The notes beneath the pieces are model-generated. The model saw nothing but the letters and a program-made list of their open reading frames with translations, was not told the DNA's origin and did no database searches. From NCBI GenBank assembly GCA_029975435.1, contig JARKPC010000264.1, positions 1 through 50,140 of the forward strand: 50,140 nt of DNA. The letters run 5' to 3'. This document shows positions 27,092-35,569 of the stretch, one piece after another. Positions within the stretch are counted from its first letter, which is position 1; each line of letters starts with the position of its first letter. Position numbers and translations under genes: made by a program. This DNA comes from Propionivibrio sp. (GTDB lineage Bacteria; Pseudomonadota; Gammaproteobacteria; Burkholderiales; Rhodocyclaceae).

Positions 27092-27655
27092 ATGCTGCTG
27101 ATGATCGACAACTACGACTCCTTTACCTACAACCTGGTCCAGTACTTTGGCGAACTCGGTCAGGACGTCCGGGTGTTCCGCAATGACGCCATCAAGCTCG
27201 ACGAGATCGCGCGCCTGAACCCCGAGTATCTGGTCATTTCCCCCGGCCCGTGCACGCCGGCTCAGGCCGGGATTTCGCTGGCGGCGATCCGCGAGTTTTC
27301 CGGCAAGATTCCGCTGCTTGGGGTTTGCCTCGGCCACCAGTCGATCGGCGAGGCCTTTGGCGGCAAGGTCGTGCATGCCAAGCAATTGATGCACGGCAAG
27401 GTATCGCCGGTGCATCACACGGATGTCGGTGTGTTCCGCGGATTGCCCAATCCGGTGATCTGCACGCGCTACCACTCGCTGGCCATTGAGCGCGAAACGC
27501 TGCCGGATTGCCTGGAGATCACCGCCTGGACCGACGACGGCGAGATCATGGGCGTGCGCCACAAGACCCTCGCCGTCGAAGGCGTGCAGTTCCACCCCGA
27601 ATCGATCCTGACCGAACACGGTCACGACATGCTGAAAAACTTCCTGACGAGGTAA
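27092..27655 (+). CDS. trpG: Anthranilate synthase component II, glutamine amidotransferase
   Basis: 187 residues, class I GATase. Catalytic Cys79 is in '[15 protein letters not shown]', His168 and Glu170 in 'VQFHPESI'; '[15 protein letters not shown]' and 'ISPGPCTP' are family marks. It supplies ammonia to TrpE. The sequence is of the TrpG/PabA type and may serve both anthranilate and p-aminobenzoate synthesis, as in many bacteria lacking a separate pabA. ATG with AAAGGA upstream, 11 bp after trpE. Confidence 0.96.
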   Translation: MLLMIDNYDSFTYNLVQYFGELGQDVRVFRNDAIKLDEIARLNPEYLVISPGPCTPAQAGISLAAIREFSGKIPLLGVCLGHQSIGEAFGGKVVHAKQLMHGKVSPVHHTDVGVFRGLPNPVICTRYHSLAIERETLPDCLEITAWTDDGEIMGVRHKTLAVEGVQFHPESILTEHGHDMLKNFLTR

Positions 27656-27658
27656 GCC

Positions 27659-28687
27659 ATGATCACACCGCAACAGGCGCTGCAGCGCACCATCGAACAC
27701 CGAGAAATCTTCTTCGACGAAATGCTCGATCTGATGCGCCAGATCATGCGCGGGGAGATTTCCCCGCTGATGACGGCGGCAATCCTGACCGGACTGCGCG
27801 TCAAGAAGGAAACGGTCGGTGAAATCACTGCCGCCGCGCAAGTCATGCGCGAGATGTCGGCGCGCATCGAAGTCCCCGACAACTCCAATTTAGTCGACAT
27901 CGTCGGCACCGGCGGTGACGGCTCGAATACCTTCAACATCTCGACGGCGTCGATGTTCGTCGCCGCGGCGGCGGGCGCCAAGGTCGCCAAGCATGGAGGG
28001 CGCGGTGTCTCCTCCAAGTCAGGCAGCGCCGACGTACTCGAGGCGCTCGGCGTCAACATCAACCTGACGCCGCAGCAAGTCGGCGACTGCCTGGCGGCCA
28101 CCGGCATCGGCTTCATGTTTGCCCCCAACCACCATTCGGCGATGAAGAACGTCGCTCCGGTGCGGCGCGAAATGGGCGTGCGCACGATCTTCAATATCCT
28201 CGGCCCGCTGACCAACCCGGCTGGCGCGCCGAATTCCCTGCTCGGTGTCTTCCATCCCGACCTCGTCGGCATTTTGGTGCGCGTCATGGAGCGCCTGGGC
28301 GCCAGGCACGTGATGGTTGTGCACGGCAAGGACGGCATGGACGAAGTCTCGCTCGGCGCGGCAACGCTGGTCGGCGAACTGAAGGACGGAAAGGTCAGTG
28401 AGTACGAAATTCATCCCGAGGACTTCGGGTTGCGCATGGCTTCCAACCGCGCATTGCGCGTCGAGGATGCGACCGAATCCAAGGACATGGTCTTTTCGGT
28501 GCTCGACAACATCGCGGGAACGGCGCGCGAGATCGTCGTGCTCAACGCGGGAACCGCGCTCTACGCGGCTGATCGCGCCGAGTCGATCGGGCAGGGTATC
28601 GAACAGGCGCGCGAGGCCATCGCCAGCGGCGCCGCGCGTGCCAAGCTGGACGAGTTCGTGCGCTTTACGCAAGGCTGCAAGGCATGA
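27659..28687 (+). CDS. trpD: Anthranilate phosphoribosyltransferase
   Basis: 342 residues. It joins anthranilate to PRPP. The glycine-rich PRPP loop '[17 protein letters not shown]' (about 80-96), '[20 protein letters not shown]' and '[14 protein letters not shown]' are conserved. Separate from trpG (not fused as in enterics). Starts 3 bp after trpG and overlaps trpC by 4 bases. Confidence 0.97.
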   Translation: MITPQQALQRTIEHREIFFDEMLDLMRQIMRGEISPLMTAAILTGLRVKKETVGEITAAAQVMREMSARIEVPDNSNLVDIVGTGGDGSNTFNISTASMFVAAAAGAKVAKHGGRGVSSKSGSADVLEALGVNINLTPQQVGDCLAATGIGFMFAPNHHSAMKNVAPVRREMGVRTIFNILGPLTNPAGAPNSLLGVFHPDLVGILVRVMERLGARHVMVVHGKDGMDEVSLGAATLVGELKDGKVSEYEIHPEDFGLRMASNRALRVEDATESKDMVFSVLDNIAGTAREIVVLNAGTALYAADRAESIGQGIEQAREAIASGAARAKLDEFVRFTQGCKA

Positions 28688-29481
28688 GCACGCCGGACAT
28701 ATTGAAGCGGATTCTCGCCACCAAGCGGGAAGAGGTGGCCGCGGCGCAGGCCAGAAAGCCGCTGTCCGTTGTGCGTGCCGAAGCCGAGACCGAGGCTCAG
28801 GCGCGCGATTTCGTTGGCGCCATCCGCGGCAAGATTGCCGGCGGAAAACCGGCCGTGATCGCCGAAATCAAGAAGGCCAGCCCGTCGAAAGGCGTGATCC
28901 GCGCCGATTTCCGGCCGGCCGAGATCGCCGCCGACTACGCGGCGCATGGGGCGGCCTGCCTGTCGGTGCTTACCGATCGGCAGTTCTTCCAGGGGGCGAC
29001 GGAATATCTTCAGTCGGCACGCGCGGCGTGCACGCTGCCCGTGCTGCGCAAGGACTTTCTGGTCGATGCCTATCAGGTCTACGAGGCCCGCGCCATGGGC
29101 GCCGACGCCATCCTGTTGATTGCCGCGGCACTCGATCTGCACGCCATGCAGGAGTTCGAAGCGATCGCCTTCGGGCTGGGCATGGCCGTCCTCGTAGAGG
29201 TTCATGACGGGGAAGAACTTGATCTTGCCGTGCAGTTGAAGACTCCGCTGCTCGGGATTAACAATCGCAACCTGCGCACCTTCGATGTCTCGCTGCAGAC
29301 GACGTTGGCGCTCCTTCCGCGCATTCCCGGTGACCGGATCGTGGTGACCGAGAGCGGCATCCTAGCGCCGCAAGACGTGGCGGTGATGCGCCGCAACAGC
29401 GTCAACGCCTTCCTCGTCGGCGAAGCCTTCATGCGCCAGCCGAGTCCGGGGCTGGCTCTGGAAGCTTTGTTCTCCGCCTAG
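28684..29481 (+). CDS. trpC: Indole-3-glycerol phosphate synthase
   Basis: 265 residues, TIM barrel, monofunctional (no TrpF fusion). It closes the indole ring with loss of CO2. '[14 protein letters not shown]' (catalytic Lys), '[12 protein letters not shown]', '[20 protein letters not shown]' and '[14 protein letters not shown]' mark the active site. The ATG overlaps the trpD stop. Its own stop overlaps the convergent trmL stop by 3-4 bases; no terminator hairpin is visible between them. trpF, trpB and trpA are not here. Confidence 0.97.
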   Translation: MSTPDILKRILATKREEVAAAQARKPLSVVRAEAETEAQARDFVGAIRGKIAGGKPAVIAEIKKASPSKGVIRADFRPAEIAADYAAHGAACLSVLTDRQFFQGATEYLQSARAACTLPVLRKDFLVDAYQVYEARAMGADAILLIAAALDLHAMQEFEAIAFGLGMAVLVEVHDGEELDLAVQLKTPLLGINNRNLRTFDVSLQTTLALLPRIPGDRIVVTESGILAPQDVAVMRRNSVNAFLVGEAFMRQPSPGLALEALFSA

Positions 29482-29942
29482 ACCCCGCCCGCAAACCCCC
29501 GCTGTCGCCAGGCTTCGAACACTGTCACCGCGACAGCATTCGACAGGTTGAGGCTGCGCTGCCCCGGCAGCATCGGCAGGCGTAGGCGGTGCTCTTCGGG
29601 GAATTCGGCCATTACTTCGGCAGGCAGCCCGCTCGTTTCGCGGCCGAAAACGAAGACGTCGTCGGACTCGAAAGCGACGAGATCGGGGCGCGACCCGCCG
29701 CGCGTGGTGATGGCGAAGAGGCGTCGCCCCGCCAGTGCTGCCTTGCATTGCGGCCAATCCGCGTGGCGGAACACCCGCGCAAATTCGTGGTAATCGAGCC
29801 CGGCGCGCTTGAGCGAACGGTCCTCCCAGCGAAAGCCGAGTGGTTCCACCAGATGCAATTCGCATCCCGTGTTGGCGCACAGGCGGATGACATTGCCGGT
29901 ATTGGGCGGGATCTCGGGCTGGAACAGGACGACGGCAGTCAA
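29478..29942 (-). CDS. trmL: tRNA (cytidine/uridine-34 2'-O-)-methyltransferase
   Basis: 154 residues, SPOUT fold. E. coli TrmL 2'-O-methylates the wobble base of two tRNA(Leu) isoacceptors. '[17 protein letters not shown]', '[11 protein letters not shown]', '[10 protein letters not shown]' and the knot segment '[18 protein letters not shown]' match. I chose a TTG start at 29942: it has GGAG upstream and aligns with the E. coli N-terminus, whereas the only ATG (29975) adds eleven residues without family support. Convergent with trpC, divergent from the MSHA operon. Confidence 0.92.
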   Translation of the reverse strand: MTAVVLFQPEIPPNTGNVIRLCANTGCELHLVEPLGFRWEDRSLKRAGLDYHEFARVFRHADWPQCKAALAGRRLFAITTRGGSRPDLVAFESDDVFVFGRETSGLPAEVMAEFPEEHRLRLPMLPGQRSLNLSNAVAVTVFEAWRQRGFAGGV

Positions 29943-29962
29943 ATGAAACTCCAGAAAGTGCT

Positions 29963-29989
29963 TTGAAAAAAACAAAAAATAGCTAAAAT
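29963..29989 (+). promoter_or_regulatory. Candidate promoter of the MSHA operon
   Basis: The AT-rich divergent region holds TTGAAA (29963-29968) and TAAAAT (29984-29989) with a 15-bp spacer. Directly after it are an inverted repeat GCTAA/TTAGC (29982-29986, 29997-30001) and a short direct repeat AGCGAATT-AGCGAA, possible regulator sites. Confidence 0.45.
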
Positions 29990-30032
29990 CAGCGAATTAG
30001 CGAAGTAACCTAAAAAAACACTGGAACTTGCA

Positions 30033-31739
30033 ATGGCGCGTCCGGAAAAAATTCGCCTCGGTGATCTGCTCATCCAGCAAGGCCTGTTGACCGAAGAACA
30101 ACTGAAGTTTGCTCTCGACGAACAGAAAAGGAGCGGACGCAAGTTGGGCCGTATTGTCGTCGAAAGCGCCTTCGTTACGGAAGAGGCGATTTCGCAGGCG
30201 CTGGCCCGACAGTTGCAGGCCACCTATGTCGATCTCAAGCTTTTCAATCCGCGCCCGGACCTGATCAGCCTGCTGCCGGAGGCACAGGCGCGGCGATTTC
30301 GCGCCGTCGTCCTGGATGAAGCCGATGGCCGCTTGCGTGTGGGCTTTGCCGACCCGACCGACCTGCAGGCTTTCGATGAACTCGTCCGACTGCTGCGCCG
30401 GGACATCGAGCTGGCGGTCGTCGCCGAAAGCCAGTTATTGGCGCTGATCGATCGTGTCTATCACCGGACGGAGGAAATCACCGGTCTGGCCAAGGAGTTG
30501 ACCGAAGACCTGGGCGATGTTCCGGTGGAGTTCGGCGAGTTGCTCACGGCAACGCCAGGGGCCGAGGAGGCTCCGGTTGTCAAACTGTTGCAGACGGTGT
30601 TCGAGGAAGCCATGCGTTCGCGCGCCTCGGATATCCACATCGAGCCGCAGGACCGGTCGCTGCGTGTGCGTTTCCGCATCGATGGTGTCCTGCATGTGCA
30701 GATGGAGGCCGACGCGAAGATCGCTTCGGCCCTGGCCTTGCGGCTGAAGCTGATGTCCGGCCTCGATATTTCGGAAAAGCGGTTGCCGCAGGACGGGCGC
30801 TTCGCCATCAAGATCCGTAACGTCATGGTCGACGTGCGTATCTCGACGATGCCGACGCAACATGGCGAGTCGGTCGTCATGCGTTTGCTCAACCAGAACA
30901 CCGGACTGCTCGGGCTCGACCGCCTGAACATGCCGCCGCGTATCCTGGAGCGACTGCGCCAAGCCGTGCGCCGTCCGAGCGGCATGGTGCTGGTTACAGG
31001 GCCGACCGGCAGCGGCAAGACCACGACACTCTATGCCGCGCTAACCGAACTCAATACCACCGAGAAAAAGGTCATCACCGTCGAGGATCCGGTCGAATAT
31101 CGCCTGCCCGGCATCAATCAGGTGCAGGTGCATGACAAGATCGACCTGACCTTCGAGCGCGTGCTGCGCTCCGCATTGCGGCAGGACCCGGACATCGTGC
31201 TGGTCGGCGAAATGCGCGACCAGACTACCGCCGAAATTGGCATGCGCGCGGCCATTACCGGGCACATGGTGCTGTCGACGTTGCACACCAATGACGTGAT
31301 TTCAACACCGATCCGCCTGCTCGACATGGGAGTGCCGCGCTACATGGTGGCTTTGTCGCTGCAACTGGTGCTCGCCCAGCGGCTGGTGCGCGTGATCTGC
31401 GGCAACTGCGCCGAACCGCATGTTCCCGCGCCGCACGAGCACGAATGGCTGCGTTACGAACTCGGCGATACCGTCGACCAGCGCCGCTACCTGAAAGGGC
31501 GCGGTTGCGCTCACTGCGGCGGAACCGGCTACCAGGGGCGCACCGGCGTCTTTGAAATGCTCGAAATGACCAACGAGATCGTCGAAGCCATCAATAGCGA
31601 CGACAGCGGCGTCTTCGTGCAGGCCGCGCGCAGGCAGATGGCCGGCGAAACCCTCCGCCGCGACGCGGTTCGCCTGGTCGTGAAGGGGCGGACGACGATC
31701 GACGAAGCCATGCGCATCAGCAATGAGTTCGAGGATTGA
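30033..31739 (+). CDS. mshE: MSHA pilus extension ATPase MshE
   Basis: 568 residues, GspE/PilB-type hexameric ATPase acting at the cytoplasmic face. The N-terminal MshEN module has two 24-residue c-di-GMP-binding motifs: Arg8-Gln31 ('RLGDLLIQQGLL' start) and Lys37-Gln60, five residues apart. The second motif has Lys for Arg and Ala for the internal Gly. Walker A 'GPTGSGKTTT' starts at 323; Asp and His boxes and a CxxC...CxxC zinc site ('CGNC', 'CAHCGG') follow. First gene of the MSHA block; gene context rules out PilB or GspE. Confidence 0.95.
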   Translation: MARPEKIRLGDLLIQQGLLTEEQLKFALDEQKRSGRKLGRIVVESAFVTEEAISQALARQLQATYVDLKLFNPRPDLISLLPEAQARRFRAVVLDEADGRLRVGFADPTDLQAFDELVRLLRRDIELAVVAESQLLALIDRVYHRTEEITGLAKELTEDLGDVPVEFGELLTATPGAEEAPVVKLLQTVFEEAMRSRASDIHIEPQDRSLRVRFRIDGVLHVQMEADAKIASALALRLKLMSGLDISEKRLPQDGRFAIKIRNVMVDVRISTMPTQHGESVVMRLLNQNTGLLGLDRLNMPPRILERLRQAVRRPSGMVLVTGPTGSGKTTTLYAALTELNTTEKKVITVEDPVEYRLPGINQVQVHDKIDLTFERVLRSALRQDPDIVLVGEMRDQTTAEIGMRAAITGHMVLSTLHTNDVISTPIRLLDMGVPRYMVALSLQLVLAQRLVRVICGNCAEPHVPAPHEHEWLRYELGDTVDQRRYLKGRGCAHCGGTGYQGRTGVFEMLEMTNEIVEAINSDDSGVFVQAARRQMAGETLRRDAVRLVVKGRTTIDEAMRISNEFED

Positions 31740-31741
31740 AC

Positions 31742-32971
31742 GTGCCGACATTCGCATACAAGGCACGGAATGGTGGCGGCAACCTCATCGAAGGGACGCT
31801 CGAGGGAGGCGCTTCCAGTGCCGTCGCGGACGCGCTGCTCGGGCAGGGACTGACGCCGGTCGAAATCAGAGAGACGAAATCGCGCGCGGCGAAGACGTCC
31901 TCCGGCTGGAAGGCGCCGGTGTTTCGCCAGAAGGTCGGGCACATCGATCTGCTGCTGTTCAGCCGCCAGATCCATACCTTGCTCAAGGCCGGCGTGCCGA
32001 TCATGCGTGCGCTGTCGGGCCTGCAGGACGCGGCGATCAATCCCGAGATGAAGCGCGTCATCGGCGAAGTGCGCGAAAGCCTGGAATCCGGACGGGAATT
32101 GTCGCAGGCGCTGGCGCGTCATCCACGCGTGTTTTCGCCGTTCTATCTGTCCATGGTGCGTGTCGGCGAGGCCACCGGCCTGCTCGAGGAAATCTTCTAC
32201 CGCCTGTTCGAGCACCTCGAGTTCGAGCGCTACATGCGCGAGCAGGTCAAGTCGGCGTTGCGCTATCCGATGTTCGTCGTGCTGGCCATGGCCGTGGCTA
32301 TCGTCGTCGTCAATATCTTTGTCATCCCCGCCTTCGCCAAGGTGTTTGCGGGATTCGGCGCGGAACTTCCGTTCATGACCCGGCTGCTGCTCGGCTTTTC
32401 CAACTTCATGGTCGAGTACTGGCCGATCATGCTCGCCGCGGTGAGCGGCGCCGTGCTGGCCTTCCGCGCCTGGGTGGGCACGGCCGCCGGGCGGTACGCC
32501 TGGGACCGCATCTCCCTGAGCATCCCGATCGCCGGAAAGATCCTGCACAAGGCGGCGCTGTCGCGCTTCTCGCGCAGTTTTTCGCTCGGCATGCGCAGCG
32601 GCGTGCCGGTCATGCAGGCGCTGTCGAACTCGGCGCATACCGTCGACAACAGCTATGTTCAGCGCTGCGTCGAAGGCATGCGGGAGAACGTGGAACGTGG
32701 AGAAAGCCTGCTGCGCGCGGCGATCAGCGCGGGCATTTTCACGCCGGTGGTGTTGCAGATGGTGGCTGTCGGTGAAGAGTCCGGCGCGGTCGACGACATG
32801 ATGAACGAGATCGGTGACATGTACCGGCAGGAGGTCGAATACGAATTGAAGACGCTGGGTCAGCAGATCGAGCCGATCCTCATCGTGCTGCTCGGCATCA
32901 TGGTGCTGATCCTGGCGTTGGGCATCTTCCTGCCGATGTGGGATCTCGGCAAGGTGGCGTTGAAGCGTTGA
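31742..32971 (+). CDS. mshG: MSHA inner-membrane platform protein MshG
   Basis: 409 residues, PilC/GspF family with two T2SSF cytoplasmic domains (about 60-190 and 265-390) and three membrane helices. 'FSRQIHTLLKAGVPIMRAL' and 'FSRSFSLGMRSGVPVMQALS' are the paired domain signatures. GTG start at 31742 preferred because GAGGA lies six bases upstream and 'MPTFAYKAR' is the family N-terminus; a TTG at 31736 is possible. It anchors pilus assembly and contacts MshE. Confidence 0.94.
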   Translation: MPTFAYKARNGGGNLIEGTLEGGASSAVADALLGQGLTPVEIRETKSRAAKTSSGWKAPVFRQKVGHIDLLLFSRQIHTLLKAGVPIMRALSGLQDAAINPEMKRVIGEVRESLESGRELSQALARHPRVFSPFYLSMVRVGEATGLLEEIFYRLFEHLEFERYMREQVKSALRYPMFVVLAMAVAIVVVNIFVIPAFAKVFAGFGAELPFMTRLLLGFSNFMVEYWPIMLAAVSGAVLAFRAWVGTAAGRYAWDRISLSIPIAGKILHKAALSRFSRSFSLGMRSGVPVMQALSNSAHTVDNSYVQRCVEGMRENVERGESLLRAAISAGIFTPVVLQMVAVGEESGAVDDMMNEIGDMYRQEVEYELKTLGQQIEPILIVLLGIMVLILALGIFLPMWDLGKVALKR

Positions 32972-32983
32972 CGGGCATCAGCC

Positions 32984-33424
32984 ATGGACCGGCGCGAGGG
33001 GAGGCGGTACGAGTTCCCGGTTCTGGTGGCCATCATCGGCGTCCTCGCGTATTTGCTGATGAATGCGCTGGACCGGGTGCGGGAAGAATTCGAGGAAGCC
33101 GCCGTGCAGTCGGAGGTGGCGGCGTTGCGCGTCGAATTGATGGATCGGTTGGCTCACCATCAGCTGGTGGGAGGAACGCTGCCGGTGTCGCGCAATCCGC
33201 TGCTCTGGATCGAGCGGAAGCCGGGGAATTACCTCGGCGAACTCGAGGCGACGCCGGAGGCCGGAGGGGTCTGGTATTTCGACCGCAAGCGGGAGGAGTT
33301 GGTCTACCGCTACCGATCGGGCAGGGAGGCCCGGTTCCGCCTGGTGCGGGGAGTCGAGGCGGGCGAGGTGAAAGGCAGTCTGGCCGGAGTCGGGTTGGCG
33401 CGTATCGGTGAAACAAGAAATTGA
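32984..33424 (+). CDS. MshF-like pilus accessory protein
   Basis: 146 residues: a basic N-terminus, one membrane segment (about 12-28), a coiled-coil-like acidic helix (about 30-60) and a soluble domain with 'LLWIERKPGNYLGEL' and 'GVWYFDRKREELVYRYRSG'. I assign it as MshF-like mainly by position between mshG and the pilin genes, where Vibrio has mshF, and by size. Direct sequence recognition is moderate. It may act as a pseudopilin-like or alignment component. Confidence 0.7.
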   Translation: MDRREGRRYEFPVLVAIIGVLAYLLMNALDRVREEFEEAAVQSEVAALRVELMDRLAHHQLVGGTLPVSRNPLLWIERKPGNYLGELEATPEAGGVWYFDRKREELVYRYRSGREARFRLVRGVEAGEVKGSLAGVGLARIGETRN

Positions 33425-33460
33425 GCGATTGGAACTGAAGAATAATCTGAGGATACCGTT

Positions 33461-34036
33461 ATGTCAGGAATGAACAGTAAAACCATTTTCAGGCGCCAGG
33501 CCGGCTTTACCCTCATCGAGTTGATCGTCGTCGTGATCATCCTGGGGATTCTTGCCGCCGTGGCGTTGCCGCGCTTTACCAACCTGCAGCGCGATGCGCG
33601 CATCGCCAAGCTGCAGGCGGCGCGTGGCAGCGTGATGGCGGCCTCGACCCTGGTGCATGCCACGACCCTGTCGCGCGGCGGTATTGCCGACGCCGTGGCT
33701 TGTCCGGGCGGAGGCGGCGTGGCGACGAATAGCGCGGGCGCCACCGGCACGGTATGCACCGAAAGCGGTTTGATCCACATGGTCTTTGGATATCCGGCGG
33801 TGACCGGATTCGGTGGCAATCCCGGCATTCTCTCGGCGGCAGGCTTAACCGGGATTTTCAATCCCACGCAGTTGCAACTTGAGGCTGAAGGCTACACTTA
33901 CGCCGCCGGCGGCGGGGTGGCAACGTTCGGCGTGCTCGGCGCGCCGGATGCGGCCAACTGCAATTTCACCTACGCGCAATCGACAGCGGCCAACGTGGCG
34001 GCGACGATCAGCGGTCTGACGATTTCGGGTTGTTGA
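33461..34036 (+). CDS. mshB: Type IV prepilin, MshB/MshA-like
   Basis: 191 residues. Class III prepilin: basic leader of 15 residues ending 'RRQAG', then 'FTLIELIVVVIILGILAAVA' with Glu at +5 of the mature protein. Cleavage and N-methylation would be done by a prepilin peptidase encoded elsewhere. The C-terminal part (about 50-191) has Cys residues at 81, 99, 167 and 191 that could form disulfide loops. GAGGA precedes the ATG. Longer than the second pilin and GC-rich like its neighbours; likely the minor pilin MshB, though swapping A and B labels cannot be excluded. Confidence 0.85.
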   Translation: MSGMNSKTIFRRQAGFTLIELIVVVIILGILAAVALPRFTNLQRDARIAKLQAARGSVMAASTLVHATTLSRGGIADAVACPGGGGVATNSAGATGTVCTESGLIHMVFGYPAVTGFGGNPGILSAAGLTGIFNPTQLQLEAEGYTYAAGGGVATFGVLGAPDAANCNFTYAQSTAANVAATISGLTISGC

Positions 34037-34045
34037 TTTTCTTAC

Positions 34046-34054
34046 AAGGAGAAG
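34046..34054 (+). promoter_or_regulatory. Strong ribosome binding site of mshA
   Basis: AAGGAGAAG lies five bases before the ATG at 34060, the best Shine-Dalgarno of the pilus block. It marks the following gene as the highly translated major subunit. Confidence 0.7.
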
Positions 34055-34059
34055 AAGTA

Positions 34060-34488
34060 ATGAAACAAATGCAGCGTGGGTTTACCCTGATTGAACTGAT
34101 CGTTGTCATAACGATTCTTGGAATTTTGTCGGCGGTTGCTTTGCCCAAATTCATCGATTTTAGTTCCGATGCGCGGAAAGCGGTCTTGGATGGCATCCAA
34201 GGCTCGGCTGCTTCTGCTGCCGCGATGGCCTACGGGAAAGCTTCTGCCAGCGGCACAATTGATATGAGTTCTGCAACTGGAGGATCCTTAACCATCAACG
34301 GTCAGTCGATTAGTTTCGTATATGGGTATCCGGATGCCGCGTCGATTAACTTTCTGCTACAGGATTCAGGCGGTGCAACGTTTGCCGCTGGGGTTTGGAC
34401 GTTAAAAGCGAACTGCACTTTGACGTATGCAGCGGCTGCGTCCGCCGGCGCGAATCCGACCTATTCGCGGGTTGTGACGGGATGTTAG
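34060..34488 (+). CDS. mshA: Major MSHA pilin
   Basis: 142 residues. Seven-residue leader 'MKQMQRG' followed by 'FTLIELIVVITILGILSAVA' with Glu+5; the mature pilin is 135 residues. Two Cys near the C-terminus ('KANCTLTY' and the final Cys) form the probable disulfide loop. The gene has about 52% GC by hand count, against 60-70% in flanking genes, and uses AT-ending codons freely. This plus the strong ribosome site fits a highly expressed or recently exchanged major pilin. It lies 23 bp after mshB. Confidence 0.9.
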   Translation: MKQMQRGFTLIELIVVITILGILSAVALPKFIDFSSDARKAVLDGIQGSAASAAAMAYGKASASGTIDMSSATGGSLTINGQSISFVYGYPDAASINFLLQDSGGATFAAGVWTLKANCTLTYAAAASAGANPTYSRVVTGC

Positions 34489-34541
34489 TCTCCTAATGAG
34501 AGCACTTGAGATCGTCTATCCATGGGGTCTTTGGGGATACG

Positions 34542-35015
34542 GTGTCTAAATCTGTTTGGAGGACGAGTTCGGCCGGTTTCACTTTAGTCGAGCTCGTCGT
34601 GGTGATAGTTGTGGTCGGCATTCTGGCGATTACAGCTATGCCTCGCTTCGCCAATAAGGCCGACTTCGATGCACGCGGATTCTTCGATGGGACTCTGTCG
34701 ATCCTGCGCTACGCCCAGAAGTCGGCTGTGGCGCAGCGGCGGATGGTGTGCGTGGTGTTCGGCGCCGATTCGTCGGTAACGCTGACGATCGCCGCCAATT
34801 TCGGCGGGGCGTGCGATACGCCGCTAGCCGGGCCGAATGGCGCGGCGCCCTATGCGCTGGCAGCGCCTTCCGGCGTAGGGTTTGCGGCGGTGCCCACCAG
34901 TTTCAATTTCGGACCTTCGGGTGAGGCGTCGCTCGGGCAGAACATCAGCGTGGTGAATCTGCCCGGGCGATCTATTACCGTGGTTGCATCGACCGGATAT
35001 GTGCAAGAAAACTAG
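34542..35015 (+). CDS. mshC: Minor prepilin MshC-like
   Basis: 157 residues from GTG at 34542; TTG at 34506 is an alternative. Leader of 12 residues then 'FTLVELVVVIVVVGILAITA', Glu+5 present. GspH/FimT-like body with 'FDGTLSILRYAQKSAVAQRR', typical of minor pilins near the tip, and 'GRSITVVASTGYVQEN' at the end. A weak GGGGAT precedes the GTG. The 3' end overlaps mshD by 17 bases, implying translational coupling. Confidence 0.86.
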   Translation: MSKSVWRTSSAGFTLVELVVVIVVVGILAITAMPRFANKADFDARGFFDGTLSILRYAQKSAVAQRRMVCVVFGADSSVTLTIAANFGGACDTPLAGPNGAAPYALAAPSGVGFAAVPTSFNFGPSGEASLGQNISVVNLPGRSITVVASTGYVQEN

Positions 35016-35565
35016 GCAACGCCAATCGGGCTTGACCCTGGTCGAACTGATCGTGTTCATCGTGATCGTCAGCGTCGGCGTGGCGGGAATCCTGGTGACC
35101 TACGATACGGTCGTGCGGCATAGTGCGGATCCGATGGCGCGCAAACAGGCGCTGGCCATCGCCGAGTCCTTGCTGCTGGAAATCGAGCAGCAGCCATTTA
35201 CATGGTGCGATCCGCAAGATGAGAATGTGACCACGGCAGCCAGCGCGGCGGGGTGTGCGACGAGCAGCCAGGCGGCCTTGGCGCCGACACCGGGGGAGTC
35301 GCGCGGCAGCAACGTCACTCCATTCGACAATGTGGTCGACTATGCGGGCTACACGGCGCCGGCCACCGATATCCTCGGCAATGCTTCGGCGGCGTTGGCC
35401 GGCTACAACGCGACCGTGGTGATCACGCGGGCCGGTGGCGCGGCGCCGTTCGCCGGTTTTCCGCCCGATGCCGTGCTGCGTATTGCTGTGACGGTGATCG
35501 GCGGGGGTGAAACGGTTACGCTGGTCGGTTACCGGACGCGCTATGCGCCGAACGCGGCGGGCTAG
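34999..35565 (+). CDS. mshD: Minor prepilin MshD-like
   Basis: 188 residues. Leader of 11 residues, then 'LTLVELIVFIVIVSVGVAG' where Leu replaces Phe at +1 and Glu+5 is kept. PilV/GspI-like segment 'RKQALAIAESLLLEIEQQPF' follows. The start lies inside mshC (17-bp overlap). Likely part of the tip-initiating minor pilin complex with MshC and MshO. Confidence 0.87.
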   Translation: MCKKTRQRQSGLTLVELIVFIVIVSVGVAGILVTYDTVVRHSADPMARKQALAIAESLLLEIEQQPFTWCDPQDENVTTAASAAGCATSSQAALAPTPGESRGSNVTPFDNVVDYAGYTAPATDILGNASAALAGYNATVVITRAGGAAPFAGFPPDAVLRIAVTVIGGGETVTLVGYRTRYAPNAAG

Positions 35566-35569
35566 GCGC

